A DNA stretch of 64,000 nucleotides, taken from the NCBI GenBank assembly GCA_030157785.1, contig JAOAUC010000025.1, forward strand, positions 1-64,000, written 5' to 3'. This stretch comes from Zoogloea oleivorans (GTDB lineage Bacteria > Pseudomonadota > Gammaproteobacteria > Burkholderiales > Rhodocyclaceae). Positions 61,915-64,000 of this stretch are shown here, piece after piece (position 1 is the first letter of the stretch; every line of letters starts with the position of its first letter). Position numbers and translations under genes: made by a program. The notes beneath the pieces were generated by a model that was given only the letters and a program-made list of their open reading frames with translations, searched no databases and had not been told where the DNA came from.

Positions 61915-63543
61915 ATGCCCAACGCCGCACCACGCTTTGCCCTCCCGGCCCCGCTGGAAGGCTGGCAACTGGCCCTGCTCCTCGCCATCTATCTGCTCGT
62001 CGGCACCACCGGACATCTTCCGTGGCGCGGCGACGACCTCACTCACCTGGGACCGATCCATTCGATCCTGACGAATGGCAACTGGCTGATTCCGCAGATC
62101 GCCGGCGAAACCTACCTGGGCAACCCGCCCCTCTACTACTGGCTCGGGGCCTTGATGGCCAAGCTGCTGGGCTGGCTGCTTCCCGTCCATGACGCCGCCC
62201 GACTCGCCAGCAGCGTCCTTACTGCCGCCACACTTTACTGGACCGGCCTGGCCGCCCGCCGCCTGTACGGCGACAAAGCCTTTACGCCAGCCATCCTGCT
62301 CGGTATGGGCTCCCTCGGCCTGGTGGTACATGCCCACGAAACACAACCCATGCTGGCTCAACTGGCTGGCATGGCCCTGTGCTACGCCGGCCTTGGCGAG
62401 CTGGCCGAACGTCCGTATCGCGGCGGCATCCAGGCCGGCATCGGCAGCGGCATGGCGTTCCTGGCCAACGGGCTCTCCGGTGCGGCACTCACCCTTCCGG
62501 TTCTCCTCATCGCCCCGCTGCTGTGCCCCAACTGCCGCTCAAAGACAGTCATCTATGGCATCGCCCTGGGCCTTACCGTCGCCGCCTTCATCGGCGCCAG
62601 CTGGCTCGGCGCAGTAGCCATATTTCATCCTGGTGAAATTTCTCGCTGGTGGAGCGAAGAACTGCTCAGCATCCTGCCCACGCAATCCAGTCTTCCTGCT
62701 TTCGGAAAACAGATCCAGCTCCTCGGCTGGTTTGCGTGGCCGCTATGGCCCATAGCCGGGTGGGCCGTCTGGCGCAACCGCAAGAAACTCGCCACACCGC
62801 AACTTGCCCTGCCGATCATCGCCAGCGCACTGGCGCTGTTGCTCATTGCCACCACCGGCAGCCAGCGCGCCGCCAGCATGCTTCCCCTGCTGCCCCCCCT
62901 GTGCCTGCTGGCAGCCCTGGGCGTTGAAAGCCTGCGCCGTGGCGCCGCCAACGCCTTCGACTGGTTTGGCATAATGGCCTTCATCTTCTTCGCACTGGTC
63001 GTCTGGCTTGGCTGGACGGCCCTGCATTTCGGCTGGCCGCCGGGGTTGGCACGCCAGGTTGCCAAGATGGCACCCGACTTCCAGCGGGATGAAGTCGCAT
63101 GGAGCGCATCCATCGGGGCACTCCTCAGCGCGGCCCTGCTGCTTGTTCCGGCACTGATCCAGCGCACCCCCTTGCGCGGCGCTACCAATTGGGCCATCGG
63201 CATGACCCTCCTGTGGTGCCTGGCGGTAAGCCTGTGGCAACCGTGGTTTGCCCACACCAAGAACTACCAGCCGGTCGCCGCAGAGCTGCGCGCCCTTCTG
63301 GCCGAGCAAGCCCCCGGTTGCATCAAGCGCAAGGGAATCGGCGACACCCAGCGGGCAGCGCTGGATTACTTCGCCGACATCAGAACCATTCCCTATCAGG
63401 ACCCGGCCGATTGCCGGCTTTTGCTCACTTATTCAAGCGGCGTCAATTCACAACGCATTTCAGGAGAGTGGGATATGCTTCGGGAGCGTCGCCTGGGAGC
63501 AGGCCGCAAAGCCGAAACGTTCAGGCTCTACCGCCGCGACTAA
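61915..63543 (+). CDS. ArnT-like GT-C family lipid-linked glycosyltransferase
   Basis: A 542-residue membrane protein with about ten hydrophobic helices. The first extracytoplasmic loop carries the acidic motif RGDDLTHLGPIHSIL near residue 38-42, the catalytic Asp region of GT-C/PMT enzymes such as ArnT. YLGNPPLYYWLGALM is the next conserved segment. The C-terminal 100 residues form a soluble domain. It transfers a sugar from an undecaprenyl-phosphate donor in the periplasm, for example to lipid A or a protein. Acceptor unknown. It directly precedes a ruined pgi gene. Confidence 0.9.
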   Translation: MPNAAPRFALPAPLEGWQLALLLAIYLLVGTTGHLPWRGDDLTHLGPIHSILTNGNWLIPQIAGETYLGNPPLYYWLGALMAKLLGWLLPVHDAARLASSVLTAATLYWTGLAARRLYGDKAFTPAILLGMGSLGLVVHAHETQPMLAQLAGMALCYAGLGELAERPYRGGIQAGIGSGMAFLANGLSGAALTLPVLLIAPLLCPNCRSKTVIYGIALGLTVAAFIGASWLGAVAIFHPGEISRWWSEELLSILPTQSSLPAFGKQIQLLGWFAWPLWPIAGWAVWRNRKKLATPQLALPIIASALALLLIATTGSQRAASMLPLLPPLCLLAALGVESLRRGAANAFDWFGIMAFIFFALVVWLGWTALHFGWPPGLARQVAKMAPDFQRDEVAWSASIGALLSAALLLVPALIQRTPLRGATNWAIGMTLLWCLAVSLWQPWFAHTKNYQPVAAELRALLAEQAPGCIKRKGIGDTQRAALDYFADIRTIPYQDPADCRLLLTYSSGVNSQRISGEWDMLRERRLGAGRKAETFRLYRRD

Positions 63544-63547
63544 CACG

Positions 63548-64000
63548 CCATTCCGCCTCGATCAAAGTCGCGCTGCAGCGGCACTCCGCACGCACGCACA
63601 ATCAGCGCGGCTGGGCAATCTCCGCCAACTGTTCAATGAAGACACGGATCGTTTCGGGAGTTTTTCATGCTCGGCCGACGGCATGCTCTCCGGCGCACAG
63701 GTGAACAGCACGGAGGGTCGGGCCGCCCTGCACAGCACAGCACGCCTTTTCGAGCGCACACCGCCCGAGGCACGGACAGAAATTGCCATCACCTTCGGCC
63801 AGCTGCAAGCCTTCGTCCGCAAGGTCCACAGCGGAGATCTGACCGGCGCAACGGGCAGCCCAGCTCGACACTCCTCATGCCCCCGTCAACGCGTTCAGCC
63901 TCGGCCAGTTGCTTGCGCTCCACGAGCACAAGGTCTTCGTCCAGGGCTGGATCTAGGGCATCAACAGCTTCGACCAATACGGGGTGGAGCTGGGCAAGAA
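63548..64000 (+). pseudogene. pgi: Decayed glucose-6-phosphate isomerase gene, cut by the window edge
   Basis: Two separate stretches read like Pgi. In the frame of bases 63596 onward, LGNLRQLFNEDTDRFGSFS matches the N-terminus and VNSTEGRAALHS and LQAFVRKVHSGDLTGATG match the early region. From about 63858, in another frame, LGQLLALHEHKVFVQG and, after a stop, GINSFDQYGVELGK match the C-terminal signature. Between them roughly 350 residues of Pgi are gone. The N-terminal start codon is missing, about 30 residues are deleted around base 63690, a frame change occurs near 63855, and the WIWGINSF motif has TAG for TGG. Whether anything follows beyond base 64000 is not visible. Confidence 0.88.

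Overview
The window looks like chromosomal DNA of a betaproteobacterium, probably of the Rhodocyclales type (Azospira or Zoogloea relatives). That placement is inferred from GC-rich codon use, the lon-clpX-clpP-tig block, the prkA-yeaH-spoVR operon, and an exopolysaccharide (EPS) operon of the EpsB/E/F/G/L type. No database search was possible, so it is tentative.

Layout. (1) 1-7540 is an accessory region of visibly lower GC. It opens with a 7-bp tandem repeat and decayed DNA carrying an IS66 OrfA remnant and a perfect 25-bp inverted repeat. A large serine recombinase, two tyrosine recombinases and an uncharacterised gene coupled to one of them follow. It ends at tRNA-Ser(GCU). (2) 7541-25756 is core genome: lysC, an autoregulated-looking HTH gene, a radical SAM gene divergent from queD, a DJ-1/PfpI protein, a ribbon-helix-helix protein, a GST, a DEAD-box RNA helicase, an HD-GYP protein, a DUF47/PiT phosphate transport pair, a DUF1615 lipoprotein, a CoA-transferase, rlmJ, a MazG-like gene, an enoyl-CoA hydratase, a gamma carbonic anhydrase-like protein, an EEP-family hydrolase and an HDOD protein. 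(3) 25763-43876 is the EPS locus. Thirteen tightly packed minus-strand genes (outer-membrane barrel, Wza-like export protein, Wzz-like and EpsG-like kinase, polymerase/ligase, flippase, three CapK/phenylacetate-CoA-ligase-like proteins, glycosyltransferases, a GINT1-like protein and a heparinase-type lyase) lie divergent from the initiating sugar transferase. (4) 43880-46710 is a small accessory patch: an excisionase-like gene, an SDR oxidoreductase and an IS256-family element, beside tRNA-Arg(CCU). (5) 46812-57954 holds tRNA-Arg, lon, clpX, clpP and tig (minus strand) and prkA-yeaH-spoVR (plus strand), all protein quality control or stress genes. (6) 57951-64000 holds a parallel beta-helix protein, a DnaJ-like cochaperone, trhP, rpmE, an ArnT-like glycosyltransferase and a wrecked pgi pseudogene running off the window.

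The EPS genes form a complete Wzx/Wzy-type route: EpsB primes the lipid carrier, the glycosyltransferases extend, the flippase and polymerase assemble, EpsF/G set chain length, EpsE/EpsL export, and the lyase trims or recycles. No exosortase (EpsH) or EpsI gene, usual partners of this EpsE/F/G/L family, lies inside the locus. Further points of interest are a strong sigma-32-like promoter in front of lon, phased TTTGCAAA palindromes in front of epsB, and the three-recombinase island at tRNA-Ser.
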